Shown piece by piece: positions 44,734-53,473 of a DNA stretch of 64,000 nt (the stretch's first letter is position 1; the number at the start of each line of letters is the position of its first letter). Source of the stretch: an uncultured Mediterraneibacter sp. (GTDB lineage Bacteria > Bacillota > Clostridia > Lachnospirales > Lachnospiraceae); contig CALWQP010000012.1 of the NCBI GenBank assembly GCA_944383695.1, positions 1 to 64,000 of the forward strand. Reading direction: 5' to 3'. The notes below the pieces were generated by a model that saw only the letters and a list, made by a program, of their open reading frames with translations, had not been told where the DNA came from and did no database searches. The position numbers and the translations under genes were made by a program.

Positions 44734-45759
44734 ATGGAGAAGAAAAAGATCGACTGGGAAAATATCGGGTTCAGTTATATGCAGACAGACAAGCGGTATG
44801 TGTCAAATTTTAGAGAAGGAAAATGGGATGACGGCGCCCTTGTAGACGATGCGAATATTACGATGAATGAATGTGCCGGGGTGCTCCAGTATGCACAGAC
44901 TGTCTTTGAAGGAATGAAGGCATACACCACGGAGGACGGACGCATCGTGACTTTCCGCCCGGACCTCAACGCCGCCCGCATGGTGGATTCAGCAAAACGG
45001 CTGGAAATGCCGGTGTTCCCGGAGGACCGTTTTATAGATGCGGTGGTCCGGACTGTGAAGGCAAATGCCGCATATGTTCCGCCGTATGGCTCCGGGGCGA
45101 CATTGTATATCAGACCGTATATGTTCGGGATCAATCCGGTCATCGGCGTGAAGCCTGCTGACGAGTACCAGTTCCGTGTCTTCACGACTCCGGTAGGACC
45201 ATATTTCAAAGGCGGCGCAAAGCCCATTACCATCTGCGTATCTGATTTTGACCGCGCCGCGCCTCGCGGAACAGGGCACATCAAGGCAGGGCTCAACTAC
45301 GCTATGAGCCTTCATGCCATCATGACAGCTCATGCCAACGGATTTGACGAGAATATGTACCTGGATTCCGCTACAAGGACAAAGGTTGAAGAGACCGGCG
45401 GAGCGAACTTTATCTTTGTCACAAAAGACAAAAAAGTCGTAACACCACATTCCGACACGATCCTTCCGTCCATTACGAGAAGATCCATCATGTATGTGGC
45501 AGAGCATTATCTGGGACTGGAAGTCGAGGAGAGAGACATATACTTTGACGAGGTGAAAGATTTCGCAGAGTGCGGACTGTGCGGTACGGCAGCGGTGATT
45601 TCTCCGGTCGGCAAGGTCGTGGATCACGGAAAAGAGATCTGCTTCCCCAGTGGAATGGAGAAGATGGGACCGGTCACTCAGAAGCTGTATGACACGCTGA
45701 CCGGTATCCAGATGGGGCAGATCGAGGCTCCGGAAGGCTGGATCAAAGTGATCGAGTAA
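44734..45759 (+). CDS. ilvE: Branched-chain amino acid aminotransferase
   Basis: The 341-residue fold-type IV aminotransferase performs the last step of valine, leucine and isoleucine synthesis. QTVFEGMKAYTTEDGRIVTFRPDLNA, the PLP lysine in GHIKAGLNYAMSL and ETGGANFIFV are family signatures. Length fits the long IlvE form. The start follows GGAGGAATGGAGG. It lies 137 bp after ilvN, with its own promoter. Confidence 0.93.
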   Translation: MEKKKIDWENIGFSYMQTDKRYVSNFREGKWDDGALVDDANITMNECAGVLQYAQTVFEGMKAYTTEDGRIVTFRPDLNAARMVDSAKRLEMPVFPEDRFIDAVVRTVKANAAYVPPYGSGATLYIRPYMFGINPVIGVKPADEYQFRVFTTPVGPYFKGGAKPITICVSDFDRAAPRGTGHIKAGLNYAMSLHAIMTAHANGFDENMYLDSATRTKVEETGGANFIFVTKDKKVVTPHSDTILPSITRRSIMYVAEHYLGLEVEERDIYFDEVKDFAECGLCGTAAVISPVGKVVDHGKEICFPSGMEKMGPVTQKLYDTLTGIQMGQIEAPEGWIKVIE

Positions 45760-45790
45760 AAGAAAGGAATGCTTTACAGGAATACAAAAT

Positions 45791-45847
45791 AAAAGAGGAT
45801 ATCTGTGATCTGCACTTCAGGGGCAAATAACAGATATCCTCTTTTTC
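45791..45847. terminator. Bidirectional terminator between ilvE and mgtE
   Basis: AAAAGAGGATATCTGT (45791-45806) pairs perfectly with ACAGATATCCTCTTTT (45830-45845), giving T-runs in both directions between convergent genes. Confidence 0.9.
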
Positions 45848-45873
45848 TGGACTTTACAGGCTTTTTTCAGACT

Positions 45874-47205
45874 TTACAGATTGAACAGTATAGTTGCGAT
45901 ATTAAAATAGATCAATATGGAGCATGTGTCTACAAGTGTAGTGATCAGCGGGGACGCCATGATCGCGGGGTCCAGATGTACCTTCTTAGCCAGAAGCGGC
46001 AGAACGCATCCGATCAGCTTTGAGATAATGACAGTCCCGATCAGCGAAAGTCCGATCACCAGCGCAAGCGCCATATCTTTGTACATGATCAGGATGCGGA
46101 TGCCGTTTGCCAGTGCAAGCAGCACACTTACGATCAGAGATACCCGGAATTCTTTGAAGATGACCCGGAAGATATCTTTAAACTGGATTTCTCCAAGAGC
46201 AATCCCCCGGATGATCAGTGTGGCGCTCTGGGAGCCGCAGTTTCCGCCCGTGTCCATGAGCATGGGGATAAAGGATACAAGCAGTGGGATCGCTGCAAAA
46301 GCGTCCTCATATTTGGTGATGATGGTTCCTGTGATCGTGGCGGAAAACATAAGGATCAGAAGCCAGACAATGCGGTGTCTTGCATGGTCAAACACAGACA
46401 TCTCAAAATAGTTTTTTTCACTGGGGCTCATTGCCGCCATTTTGGTGATGTCTTCGGTTGCCTCGTCCACCATGACGTCCATTGCGTCATCGACAGTGAC
46501 AATGCCCACCATCAGCCCGTCCTGGTCGAGAACAGGGAGAGCGAGGAGGTCGTATTTTGTAAAGAGCTGTACCACTTCCTCCTGATCGGTGTGCGTGTTT
46601 ACAGAGATGATCTCTGTCTCCATCAAATCTTTGATCAGCATATCGTCGTCTGACGTCATCAGATCTTTGGCGCTGACAATGCCCACCAGTTTTCTTCTGT
46701 TTGTTACATAACAGGTGTAGATGGTCTCTTTGTGGATGCCCGTTTCTTTAATATGCGCCATGGACTGAGCGACTGTCATGGTTTCCCGGATGTCCACGTA
46801 TTCTGTTGTCATGATGCTTCCGGCGCTGTCATCGGGATAGTTCAGAAGCTGGTTGATCAGCTTCCGCTCCGATGCGCTGACCGCATCCAGGATACGGTTC
46901 ACGAGATTGGCGGGAAGCTCTTCCAGAAGATCCACTGTATCGTCCATGTACAGATCGTCCAGAAGTTCTTTTAACTCTTTTTCTGAAAAAATTTCCACAA
47001 GGTATGTCTGCATGGAAGTCTCCATATTGGAAAATACTTCCGCTGCCTTATCCTTGGGGATGAGGCGGAAAGCCAGAGCGAGCTCACGGTCATCCAGTTC
47101 CGAGAGCAGGGAGGCTATGTCCACTTCGTTCATTGCATCCAAAATACTCCTCACAGCCTTGAACTGACGCTGCTGGAGAAGCCTTACGAAAATATCTTTG
47201 TTCAT
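45874..47205 (-). CDS. mgtE: Magnesium transporter MgtE
   Basis: The 443-residue protein has an N-terminal superhelical MgtE domain (about 1-125), two CBS domains (about 130-255), a plug helix and five membrane segments, with the pore motif FIPMLMDTGGNCGSQSATL at about 310-328. MgtE is a Mg2+-gated channel in the cytoplasmic membrane. AGAGAGGTAGTTATC precedes the ATG. The M-box leader upstream should shut it off when magnesium is high. Confidence 0.95.
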   Translation of the reverse strand: MNKDIFVRLLQQRQFKAVRSILDAMNEVDIASLLSELDDRELALAFRLIPKDKAAEVFSNMETSMQTYLVEIFSEKELKELLDDLYMDDTVDLLEELPANLVNRILDAVSASERKLINQLLNYPDDSAGSIMTTEYVDIRETMTVAQSMAHIKETGIHKETIYTCYVTNRRKLVGIVSAKDLMTSDDDMLIKDLMETEIISVNTHTDQEEVVQLFTKYDLLALPVLDQDGLMVGIVTVDDAMDVMVDEATEDITKMAAMSPSEKNYFEMSVFDHARHRIVWLLILMFSATITGTIITKYEDAFAAIPLLVSFIPMLMDTGGNCGSQSATLIIRGIALGEIQFKDIFRVIFKEFRVSLIVSVLLALANGIRILIMYKDMALALVIGLSLIGTVIISKLIGCVLPLLAKKVHLDPAIMASPLITTLVDTCSILIYFNIATILFNL

Positions 47206-47275
47206 GATAACTACCTCTCTTTATATGATTTTCAATTCTTAAGCTGCACAAGTGACAACTGGCACCAGAGTCCAT
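47090..47275 (-). other. Open frame with a strong ribosome site between the M-box and mgtE
   Basis: AAAAGGAGGTGAGGTT directly precedes an ATG at 47275. The frame (61 codons) starts MDSGASCHLCSLRIENHIKR and runs 115 bp into mgtE in another frame. The Shine-Dalgarno is better than that of mgtE itself. It could be a translated leader affecting mgtE, or a chance site; the overlap with mgtE makes the C-terminal half likely meaningless as protein. Confidence 0.35.
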
Positions 47276-47318
47276 AACCTCACCTCCTTTTACACTGCAG
47301 GGATGGTCTTAAGAGACG

Positions 47319-47560
47319 AAAAAACTCCGTCACTGCCTGAACAATGACGGAGCCACAGCATATCTCTTATAATATAAACCATGCCCGATATAGACTATGC
47401 ATCATCGTTCAAGCTTTAGCATCACAGGGCATATCAATTGCATTAGGCTGCGCCTTCACGACACGGCCTGCTGACCAACTCATCGTGTCTCCACGATCTT
47501 GCGGCAGCAATCTTCGGGTCATACCCAATCCCTGTGGTAACCTCACCTACCGAAATGATC
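47319..47560 (-). promoter_or_regulatory. M-box (ykoK-type) magnesium riboswitch with terminator
   Basis: On the minus strand the conserved 5' segment TAGGTGAGGTTACCACAGGG starts near 47550. It is followed by GCTGCCGCAAGATCGTGGAGAC-type and GGTCAGCAGGCC-type elements of the M-box. The terminator pairs CTCCGTCATTG with CAGTGACGGAG (about 47352-47324), followed by TTTTTT (47323-47318). High Mg2+ would stabilise the aptamer and allow termination before mgtE. Confidence 0.92.
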
Positions 47561-47581
47561 TATTTTATTTTTAATACGTTT

Positions 47582-47610
47582 ATTCTAGTATCCGGGCGTC
47601 ATTCTGTCAA
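47582..47610 (-). promoter_or_regulatory. Promoter of the M-box/mgtE transcript
   Basis: On the minus strand TTGACA (47610-47605), 17-bp spacer, TAGAAT (47587-47582). The start near 47575 leaves a short tail before the aptamer. Confidence 0.85.
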
Positions 47611-47638
47611 GAAAAACTTTCATGACTATCTGTGCGGT

Positions 47639-48265
47639 TCAGGAGGACTGACCGAAATCCTCCAGATCCTTTTCGAGACAGGAAACAGCTTCCTCCAGAT
47701 CTTCTCTTTTCAGAGCAGCTATGATCTGCTCATGGTATTTCATATCCTCAGGAAGCGAGTAATGATTCCATTTATTCCAGTGGAGCTGCGCGTAGGCTCT
47801 CCAGAGTCTGGACATACAGCTGTTCAGCTGTGCAGTGACATACTCGTTTTCCGTAACAGAGGCGAGGGTGAGATGGAAATTTACGTTATACACCCAGTGT
47901 TCCATGACATCCTCTGTAGCCTTGCTGCATAAAACTGCCAGTTCCTCCAGTTTTTTCAGATGCTTGTCCGTGATGTGCGGCATGTTGATCCTCATCATGC
48001 CGGTCTCAAGGATCCGGCGGTATTCCATCATTTGTTCCACATCCTCCGTGGTCATGGCAATAACCTGATAACCGCATCTGGGGATATTGTGGAGGACACC
48101 CTCATGACAGAGGGCGGTCAGAGCTTCTCTGACAGGGGATTTGCTGAATCCGAATTTTTTGATCAGGCCGCTCTCCGTGATGATCTCATTTGGACGGAAC
48201 TCAGAAGAATAAATGCTCTCCAATATAGAATCATATACGATCTCTTTCAGGTTTTTTCTTCCCAT
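47639..48265 (-). CDS. GntR-family regulator with FCD domain
   Basis: The 208-residue protein has a GntR winged helix (about 5-70: VYDSILESIYSSEFRPNEIITESGL, FGFSKSPVREAL) and an all-helical FCD ligand domain with metal-type residues in FHLTLASVTEN and the C-terminal MKYHEQIIAALKRED. The ATG at 48265 is preferred over 48289 because ACGGAGATTGTGAA precedes it. It is divergent from the cysteine desulfidase-like operon and probably controls it through the repeats in the shared intergenic region. Confidence 0.88.
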   Translation of the reverse strand: MGRKNLKEIVYDSILESIYSSEFRPNEIITESGLIKKFGFSKSPVREALTALCHEGVLHNIPRCGYQVIAMTTEDVEQMMEYRRILETGMMRINMPHITDKHLKKLEELAVLCSKATEDVMEHWVYNVNFHLTLASVTENEYVTAQLNSCMSRLWRAYAQLHWNKWNHYSLPEDMKYHEQIIAALKREDLEEAVSCLEKDLEDFGQSS

Positions 48266-48406
48266 TTCACAATCTCCGTACGCATTCACACAGCATACGG
48301 CTCCTCCTTCATACTGTAATCATACTAAAAGCCCGAAAAGAAGTAAATAGAGAAGTTTGGTAAATATGTCAAAAATGCAGCGCTGATTTAGTTGTAATAG
48401 TGCTAA

Positions 48407-48459
48407 TTGACAGATCAGAACATCGCTGGTATTATTTGTGATAATATCAGTGATAATAT
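48407..48459 (+). promoter_or_regulatory. Promoter and direct-repeat operator of the desulfidase operon
   Basis: TTGACA (48407-48412), 17-bp spacer, TATTAT (48430-48435). Just downstream GTGATAATAT is repeated at 48438-48447 and 48450-48459, 12 bp apart, over the start site. A bound regulator there would block transcription. Confidence 0.65.
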
Positions 48460-48495
48460 TTATTATACTACACTACATATGAGAAGGAGAAGGAG

Positions 48496-49767
48496 ATGGA
48501 CAGCAAGTTATATCAAGATTACCTGCATATCTTGAAAAAGGAACTCGTCCCTGCACTGGGCTGTACGGAACCGATCGCTCTTGCCTACGCTGCTGCAAAA
48601 TGCAGGGAAACGCTGGGAGTATTCCCGAAAAAGGTGGAAGCATTGTGCAGCGGGAACATCATTAAAAATGTCAAGGGAGTAACTGTACCGAACTCAGGCG
48701 GTCTGAAAGGGATCGAGGCGGCAGTGGTCCTTGGGGTCACAGGAGGAGACGCGGAAAAAGCACTGGAAGTCCTCCAGAATATCACGGATGAGGACAGGGC
48801 GCGCACAAAGGAACTGATCGAAAAAGGATTCTGTACCTGCTCGCTGAAAGAGGGGGTTGCGAACCTGTTTATAGAAGTCCGGGCGGAAGGCGGCGGCAAT
48901 CAGGCTTCTGTCCGGCTGGAACATGAGCACACGAACATTACGCATATCGTGCGCAACGGAAAGGTGATCTACGAGGACACCCACACATATGAAGATAACC
49001 AGGCGGACAAGTCCTCGCTGAATATAAGGGAGATTGTTACCTTTGCAGATGAGGTGCGCATTGATGATGTCAGGGACATACTGAGCCGTCAGATACAGTG
49101 CAATTACGCGATTTCCGAAGAGGGACTGAAAAAGCCGTGGGGCGCTGGCATCGGGCATTTCGCAAAGGAACAGGGAGAGGATGTGCGCTGGAAGGCGATC
49201 GCCCGGGCAGCGGCAGGCTCTGACGCGAGAATGAGCGGATGTCCCCTTCCGGTTATCATTAATTCCGGTTCCGGCAACCAGGGGATGACCTGTTCTCTCC
49301 CGGTCATCGAATACGCCTATGTGACAGGAAAATCAGAAGAGCAGCTGTACCGGGCACTGTGTGTTTCCAACCTGATCGCCCAGGACCAGAAGCGGTATAT
49401 TGGCGCCCTGTCCGCGTACTGCGGGGTTGTGTGCGCCGCGGCAGCTTCGGGGGCTGCCATTACCTATCTGGCAGGCGGGACGCCGGAGCAGATAGAGAAT
49501 ACGGTTGTCAATACCATCGCCAATATTGGGGGAATGGTATGCGACGGAGCGAAACCAAGCTGTGCGTCAAAGATCTATTCTGCCCTGCAGGCAGCCTTTC
49601 TCGGTCATGACATGGCAATGAAAGGAATCCGCTTTGAGGCGGGAGACGGTCTGGTCATGGAGTCGGCGGAAGATACAGTGAAAGCAGTAGGACATGTGGG
49701 AAGAGAGGGGATGAGACAGACGGATATTGAAATATTAAATCTCATGATAGGGAAAACAAAAGTATAA
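48496..49767 (+). CDS. L-cysteine desulfidase / UPF0597 family protein
   Basis: The 423-residue protein resembles the CyuA (YhaM) group, related to the iron-sulfur L-serine dehydratase alpha chain. ELVPALGCTEPIALAYAAAK with a conserved Cys near residue 23, CSGNIIKNVKGVTVPNSGG, NSGSGNQGMT and a C-terminal GMVCDGAKPSCASK hold the expected cluster cysteines. Members degrade cysteine to pyruvate, sulfide and ammonia; serine or another beta-substituted amino acid is possible. GAGAAGGAGAAGGAG precedes the ATG. It heads an operon with a C26 peptidase and an APC permease. Confidence 0.85.
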   Translation: MDSKLYQDYLHILKKELVPALGCTEPIALAYAAAKCRETLGVFPKKVEALCSGNIIKNVKGVTVPNSGGLKGIEAAVVLGVTGGDAEKALEVLQNITDEDRARTKELIEKGFCTCSLKEGVANLFIEVRAEGGGNQASVRLEHEHTNITHIVRNGKVIYEDTHTYEDNQADKSSLNIREIVTFADEVRIDDVRDILSRQIQCNYAISEEGLKKPWGAGIGHFAKEQGEDVRWKAIARAAAGSDARMSGCPLPVIINSGSGNQGMTCSLPVIEYAYVTGKSEEQLYRALCVSNLIAQDQKRYIGALSAYCGVVCAAAASGAAITYLAGGTPEQIENTVVNTIANIGGMVCDGAKPSCASKIYSALQAAFLGHDMAMKGIRFEAGDGLVMESAEDTVKAVGHVGREGMRQTDIEILNLMIGKTKV

Positions 49768-49793
49768 GGTTCATTTACAAAAAGGAGGGAAAA

Positions 49794-50537
49794 ATGAAGA
49801 AACCAAAGATCGGCATAGCCGCAAACATTTTGATCATGGACTCCGGCATGATGCCGGGAATCTACCGGGCGTATGTCAACAATGATTATGTGGAAAGTCT
49901 GGAAAAAGCGGGATGCGTCCCGGTGATGCTCCCGGTCCTGTCAGACCTTGAGGATGTGAAAGCCCAGGTGGAAGGGCTTGACGGCATTGTTCTGTCCGGA
50001 GGGTGGGACATCGATCCTCTGCTGTACGGCGAGCAGCCCCTTTTGCAGCAGGGCTTTACAATGAGCGAGGTGGACCGCTTCTTTCTGGCTGTGATACAGG
50101 CAGGCGATGAGCTTTGCATCCCCATTTTCGGCATCTGCAAAGGGATGCAGGCGATCAATGTCGCTTTTGGCGGCACGCTCTGTCAGGACATCGGCTCTCA
50201 GATGAAGGCCTGTCTCCAGCATATGCAGCAGGCTCCCAGGTATAACGCAACCCATAAGATCAGCGTGGAGAGAGGGTCTTTTCTGGAAGGCGTGCTGGGC
50301 AAAGAAGCGATGGTAAACTCCTTTCATCATCAGAGCGTAAAGACAGTGGCTTCAGGATTTCATATTACTGCCAGAGCGGACGATGGAGTGATCGAAGGTA
50401 TTGAGCGCGCCAACGGCAGTTTTATCTGCGGTGTCCAATGGCATCCGGAGATGATGGCGAAACATGACAACAAGATAATGATTCAGTTGTTTCAGGCATT
50501 TGCTGACAAATGCAGACAACAGGAGGAAAACAAATGA
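49794..50537 (+). CDS. Gamma-glutamyl hydrolase family protein (peptidase C26)
   Basis: A class I glutamine amidotransferase-like hydrolase of 247 residues. The nucleophile is Cys115 in IFGICKGMQ, and the catalytic His/Glu pair is in GVQWHPEMM near residue 223. LSGGWDIDPLLYGE is the typical PuuD-like segment. It would remove a gamma-linked glutamyl group from a small amide. Between a cysteine desulfidase-like enzyme and an amino-acid permease, gamma-glutamyl-cysteine or a similar conjugate is a possible substrate, which is inference. The stop overlaps the permease ATG. Confidence 0.87.
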   Translation: MKKPKIGIAANILIMDSGMMPGIYRAYVNNDYVESLEKAGCVPVMLPVLSDLEDVKAQVEGLDGIVLSGGWDIDPLLYGEQPLLQQGFTMSEVDRFFLAVIQAGDELCIPIFGICKGMQAINVAFGGTLCQDIGSQMKACLQHMQQAPRYNATHKISVERGSFLEGVLGKEAMVNSFHHQSVKTVASGFHITARADDGVIEGIERANGSFICGVQWHPEMMAKHDNKIMIQLFQAFADKCRQQEENK

Positions 50538-51832
50538 AAAATAAAAAGAAATTCGGTCTTATCAGCATCATCCTGCTCGGCATGAACGCGATCATTGGTT
50601 CGGGAATTTTTCTCCTGCCGGGGCAGGCATATGACCTTGTGGGAACAAGCAGCCTGTTTGTGTTTTTGTTCATTACACTTCTGGCAGGCTCGCTGGCCCT
50701 CTGTTTTGCGGAGGCTGCCGGCCTGTTCAAATCAAACGGAGCAGCTTACATTTATGCAAAGGAAGCCTTTGGAAACTTTGCAGGCTTTGAAGTCGGTTTT
50801 ATGAAATATGTGGTACAGCTTATCTCCTGGGCGACCATGGCGGTAGGATTTGTGACTGCGCTGGCAGCGGTTTTCCCGGAAGCTTCGGAGGGGCCTGTGC
50901 GAAATGCTATCGTTGTGGGGCTGATCGTTGTTTTGAGTCTGGTGAATTATATCGGCATTGACGTTGCGAAATATGTAAACAATGTGGCGACTGTAGGCAA
51001 GCTGGCTCCAATCATCATCTTCATTGCGGCAGGCATCTTCTTTATCAAAGGAAGCAATTTCCAGCCTGTTGTCCCTGAGAGCCTGTCCGTTGCCACGTTT
51101 GCCGAGGCGGCGATACTTATCTTCTATGCTTTTACAGGCTTTGAGGCGATCGCCGGCGCTTCAGAGGAAATGGACAATCCGAAGAAAAACCTTCCCATTG
51201 CCATCGCAGTTGCGATCGGATGCGTCTCCTTGATCTATATCCTTCTCCAGTTTGTGAGCATCGGGATACTTGGAAGCGGTCTTTCCGGGACAGAGACGCC
51301 GGTGGTGGATGCAATGTCCACATTTATGGGAAGCGCCGGAGGTACGCTTGTAACAGTCGGAACGCTGATTTCCATGGGAGGCATCAACGCGGCGAACTCA
51401 ATCTTCGTGCCCCGCGGATGTCTGGCGCTGGGGGAAAGAGGGATGCTTCCTCCAATCGTTAAGAAGATGAGCAAGCGGGGGACTCCTGTTGTGGCGATCG
51501 TGATCTCAGCGGCTCTGGTGATCCCGCTGGCTCTTTCAGGGACCTTCACTCAGCTTGCTGCGATCAGCGTGATCTCCAGATTTACGCAGTACATCCCCAC
51601 ATGCCTGTCCATTATCGTATTCAGGCGCAGAGGAATGGAGTCCACGTTTAAAGTGCCCTTCGGGTATACGATTCCGATCATAGCCATCCTGGTAAGTATC
51701 TGGCTTCTTTACAATTCCGATCCGGTCAGACTGGTGATCGGTCTGGGAGCGCTGGTGATCATCGTACCGATTTACTTTATCATCAAAAAATATAACGAAA
51801 AGCACGGTTATGAATTTACTGATGCAGAGTAA
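50534..51832 (+). CDS. APC-family amino acid permease
   Basis: A 432-residue, 12-helix transporter. The first helix holds the substrate-binding GMNAIIGSGIFLLPG, and helix 6 holds IFYAFTGFEAIAGASEEMDNPKKN. The substrate is an amino acid or gamma-glutamyl compound, unresolved. The ATG at 50534 overlaps the upstream stop (ATGA) and follows CAGGAGGAAAACAA; an in-frame ATG at 50510 has no such site. It ends the operon. Confidence 0.88.
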   Translation: MKNKKKFGLISIILLGMNAIIGSGIFLLPGQAYDLVGTSSLFVFLFITLLAGSLALCFAEAAGLFKSNGAAYIYAKEAFGNFAGFEVGFMKYVVQLISWATMAVGFVTALAAVFPEASEGPVRNAIVVGLIVVLSLVNYIGIDVAKYVNNVATVGKLAPIIIFIAAGIFFIKGSNFQPVVPESLSVATFAEAAILIFYAFTGFEAIAGASEEMDNPKKNLPIAIAVAIGCVSLIYILLQFVSIGILGSGLSGTETPVVDAMSTFMGSAGGTLVTVGTLISMGGINAANSIFVPRGCLALGERGMLPPIVKKMSKRGTPVVAIVISAALVIPLALSGTFTQLAAISVISRFTQYIPTCLSIIVFRRRGMESTFKVPFGYTIPIIAILVSIWLLYNSDPVRLVIGLGALVIIVPIYFIIKKYNEKHGYEFTDAE

Positions 51833-51892
51833 TACCTTTTCCGGGATATTTATGATAGAATGGATGTAACCGGCAGGAGGAGATCATGGAGT

Positions 51893-52546
51893 ATGGGTTT
51901 ACAGGAAAGTATCATTTTTACTCTTGAAATAGTTGGGACCATCGCCTTTGCGGCATCAGGGGCGATGGTCGGCGTCCGGAAATCAATGGATATTTTTGGC
52001 GTGTGCGTGTTAGGCGTGTTGACAGCAGTCGGGGGCGGGATGACAAGAGACATTATAGTGGGCGTCATCCCGCCCGCCGTGTTTCAGCGTCCGGTCTATG
52101 TGGCTGTGGCTGCCGTCACATCATGCCTGTTTTTTGCAGGGATGTATTTTGGAAAGATTTCCGCACAGGAGAAGTCCCACGGCATATATGAAAAGATCAT
52201 GCTGGCAATGGATACTGCCGGGCTGGGGATTTTTACCGTGGTGGGCGTCAGCACCGGCATCCGGCAGGGATATGGGGATAATCTCTTTCTCCTCGTATTC
52301 CTGGGGACCATCACAGGAGTGGGCGGCGGACTGATGCGGGATATCATGGCAGGTGTCCCGCCGTATATTTTTGTCCGTCATATCTACGCCTGCGCGTCGA
52401 TCGCAGGGGCAGTGGCCTGCTCGTTTTTAAGCCGGAAGACAGACCTTGTAACAGCAATGGCAGCGGGTATGGCTGTGGTCATAGTGATGCGTGTTCTCGC
52501 GGCATATTACCGGTGGAATCTGCCAAGATTAAAAGAAAAGGAGTAA
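51893..52546 (+). CDS. TRIC-like (UPF0126/YadS family) membrane protein
   Basis: The 217-residue protein has seven hydrophobic segments and two repeats of the TRIC-like motif (GTIAFAASGAMVGVRK, GVLTAVGGGMTRDIIVG and GLGIFTVVGVSTGI, GTITGVGGGLMRDIMAG). Bacterial members are trimeric cation or glycine-related channels; function here is open. The ATG at 51893 lies 12 bp after GGAGGAG, slightly far, and is chosen because the conserved N-terminus begins there. Confidence 0.8.
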   Translation: MGLQESIIFTLEIVGTIAFAASGAMVGVRKSMDIFGVCVLGVLTAVGGGMTRDIIVGVIPPAVFQRPVYVAVAAVTSCLFFAGMYFGKISAQEKSHGIYEKIMLAMDTAGLGIFTVVGVSTGIRQGYGDNLFLLVFLGTITGVGGGLMRDIMAGVPPYIFVRHIYACASIAGAVACSFLSRKTDLVTAMAAGMAVVIVMRVLAAYYRWNLPRLKEKE

Positions 52547-52572
52547 AGTACGACATTTTACCCGGGAAAAAC

Positions 52573-52601
52573 GTGAAAAACAGAGCGGAATCTGTTATAC
52601 T
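52573..52601 (+). promoter_or_regulatory. Promoter of the DUF554 gene
   Basis: GTGAAA (52573-52578), 17-bp spacer, TATACT (52596-52601). The whole element is nearly identical to one at 53373-53401, exactly 800 bp downstream. Confidence 0.65.
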
Positions 52602-52637
52602 CTAATGGTATGAAAAAATCTGGAGAGAGTATGCATT

Positions 52638-53357
52638 ATGATCGGGTTAGGAACAATGATAAATGTAGCGGCCATCATCATGGGCGGATTGATCGGGCTT
52701 ATGTGCAAAAAGATCAGCAGCGCCAGATACCAGGACACGCTGATGCAGGCCAACGGTGTGTGCGTCCTGTTTGTGGGAATCGGCGGAGCAGTCCAGGAGA
52801 TGATGAAAGTATCCGGGGATTCGCTGGTGAGCAGCGGGACGATGATGATCGTGGTGAGTTATGCAGCCGGTTCCCTTATCGGGGAATGGATCAATATGGA
52901 AGAGAAGATGGAGCGCTTTGGGAGATGGCTGAAAAATAAGACCGGCAATCGCAGGGAAAATATGTTTGTGGATGCATTTGTCACCGCGTCCCTGACAGTG
53001 TGTGTCGGGGCGATGGCAGTTGTGGGCGCGATCCAGGACGGTATCACAGGCGATTATTCTACCTTGCTTTTGAAGGCTGTGCTGGACATGCTGATCATAT
53101 TCGTGATGACTGCCGCCATGGGAAAGGGCTGTATCTTTGCCGCCATCCCGGTGGGAATCTTTCAGGGGGTGATCACGCTCTTTGCAAGGGCGGTCCAGCC
53201 GGTCATGACGGAGCAGGCGCTTTCCAACCTGTCTTTGACCGGCTCCATGCTTATTTTCTGTGTGGGTGTGAACCTGGTCTGGGGCAAAAAGTTCAAGGTG
53301 GCGAACATGCTGCCATCCATCGTGATCGCTGTGGTCTGCGCGTTCGCAGGGATATGA
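52638..53357 (+). CDS. DUF554 family membrane protein (YdfK-like)
   Basis: The 239-residue protein has about seven hydrophobic segments and the start MIGLGTMINVAAIIMGGLIGL typical of DUF554. VSYAAGSLIGEWINMEE, FVTASLTVCVGAMAVVGAIQDG and a final NLVWGKKFKVANMLPSIVIA are conserved positions. Function is unknown. It has its own promoter and lies 91 bp after the TRIC-like gene. Confidence 0.83.
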   Translation: MIGLGTMINVAAIIMGGLIGLMCKKISSARYQDTLMQANGVCVLFVGIGGAVQEMMKVSGDSLVSSGTMMIVVSYAAGSLIGEWINMEEKMERFGRWLKNKTGNRRENMFVDAFVTASLTVCVGAMAVVGAIQDGITGDYSTLLLKAVLDMLIIFVMTAAMGKGCIFAAIPVGIFQGVITLFARAVQPVMTEQALSNLSLTGSMLIFCVGVNLVWGKKFKVANMLPSIVIAVVCAFAGI

Positions 53358-53372
53358 TCGTTAAAGAAAAGG

Positions 53373-53401
53373 GTGAAAAGCAGAGTGAAATCTGTTATAA
53401 T
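53373..53401 (+). promoter_or_regulatory. Promoter of pepD, near copy of the DUF554 promoter
   Basis: GTGAAA (53373-53378), 17-bp spacer, TATAAT (53396-53401). The spacer shares CAGAG-G-AATCTGT with the element at 52573-52601. Confidence 0.7.
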
Positions 53402-53473
53402 CAGATTCGCAGGCAATACAGACAGTCAGAATGCATACCTTCATAAAAATCATGATAGAAAAGAGGAAGAACA

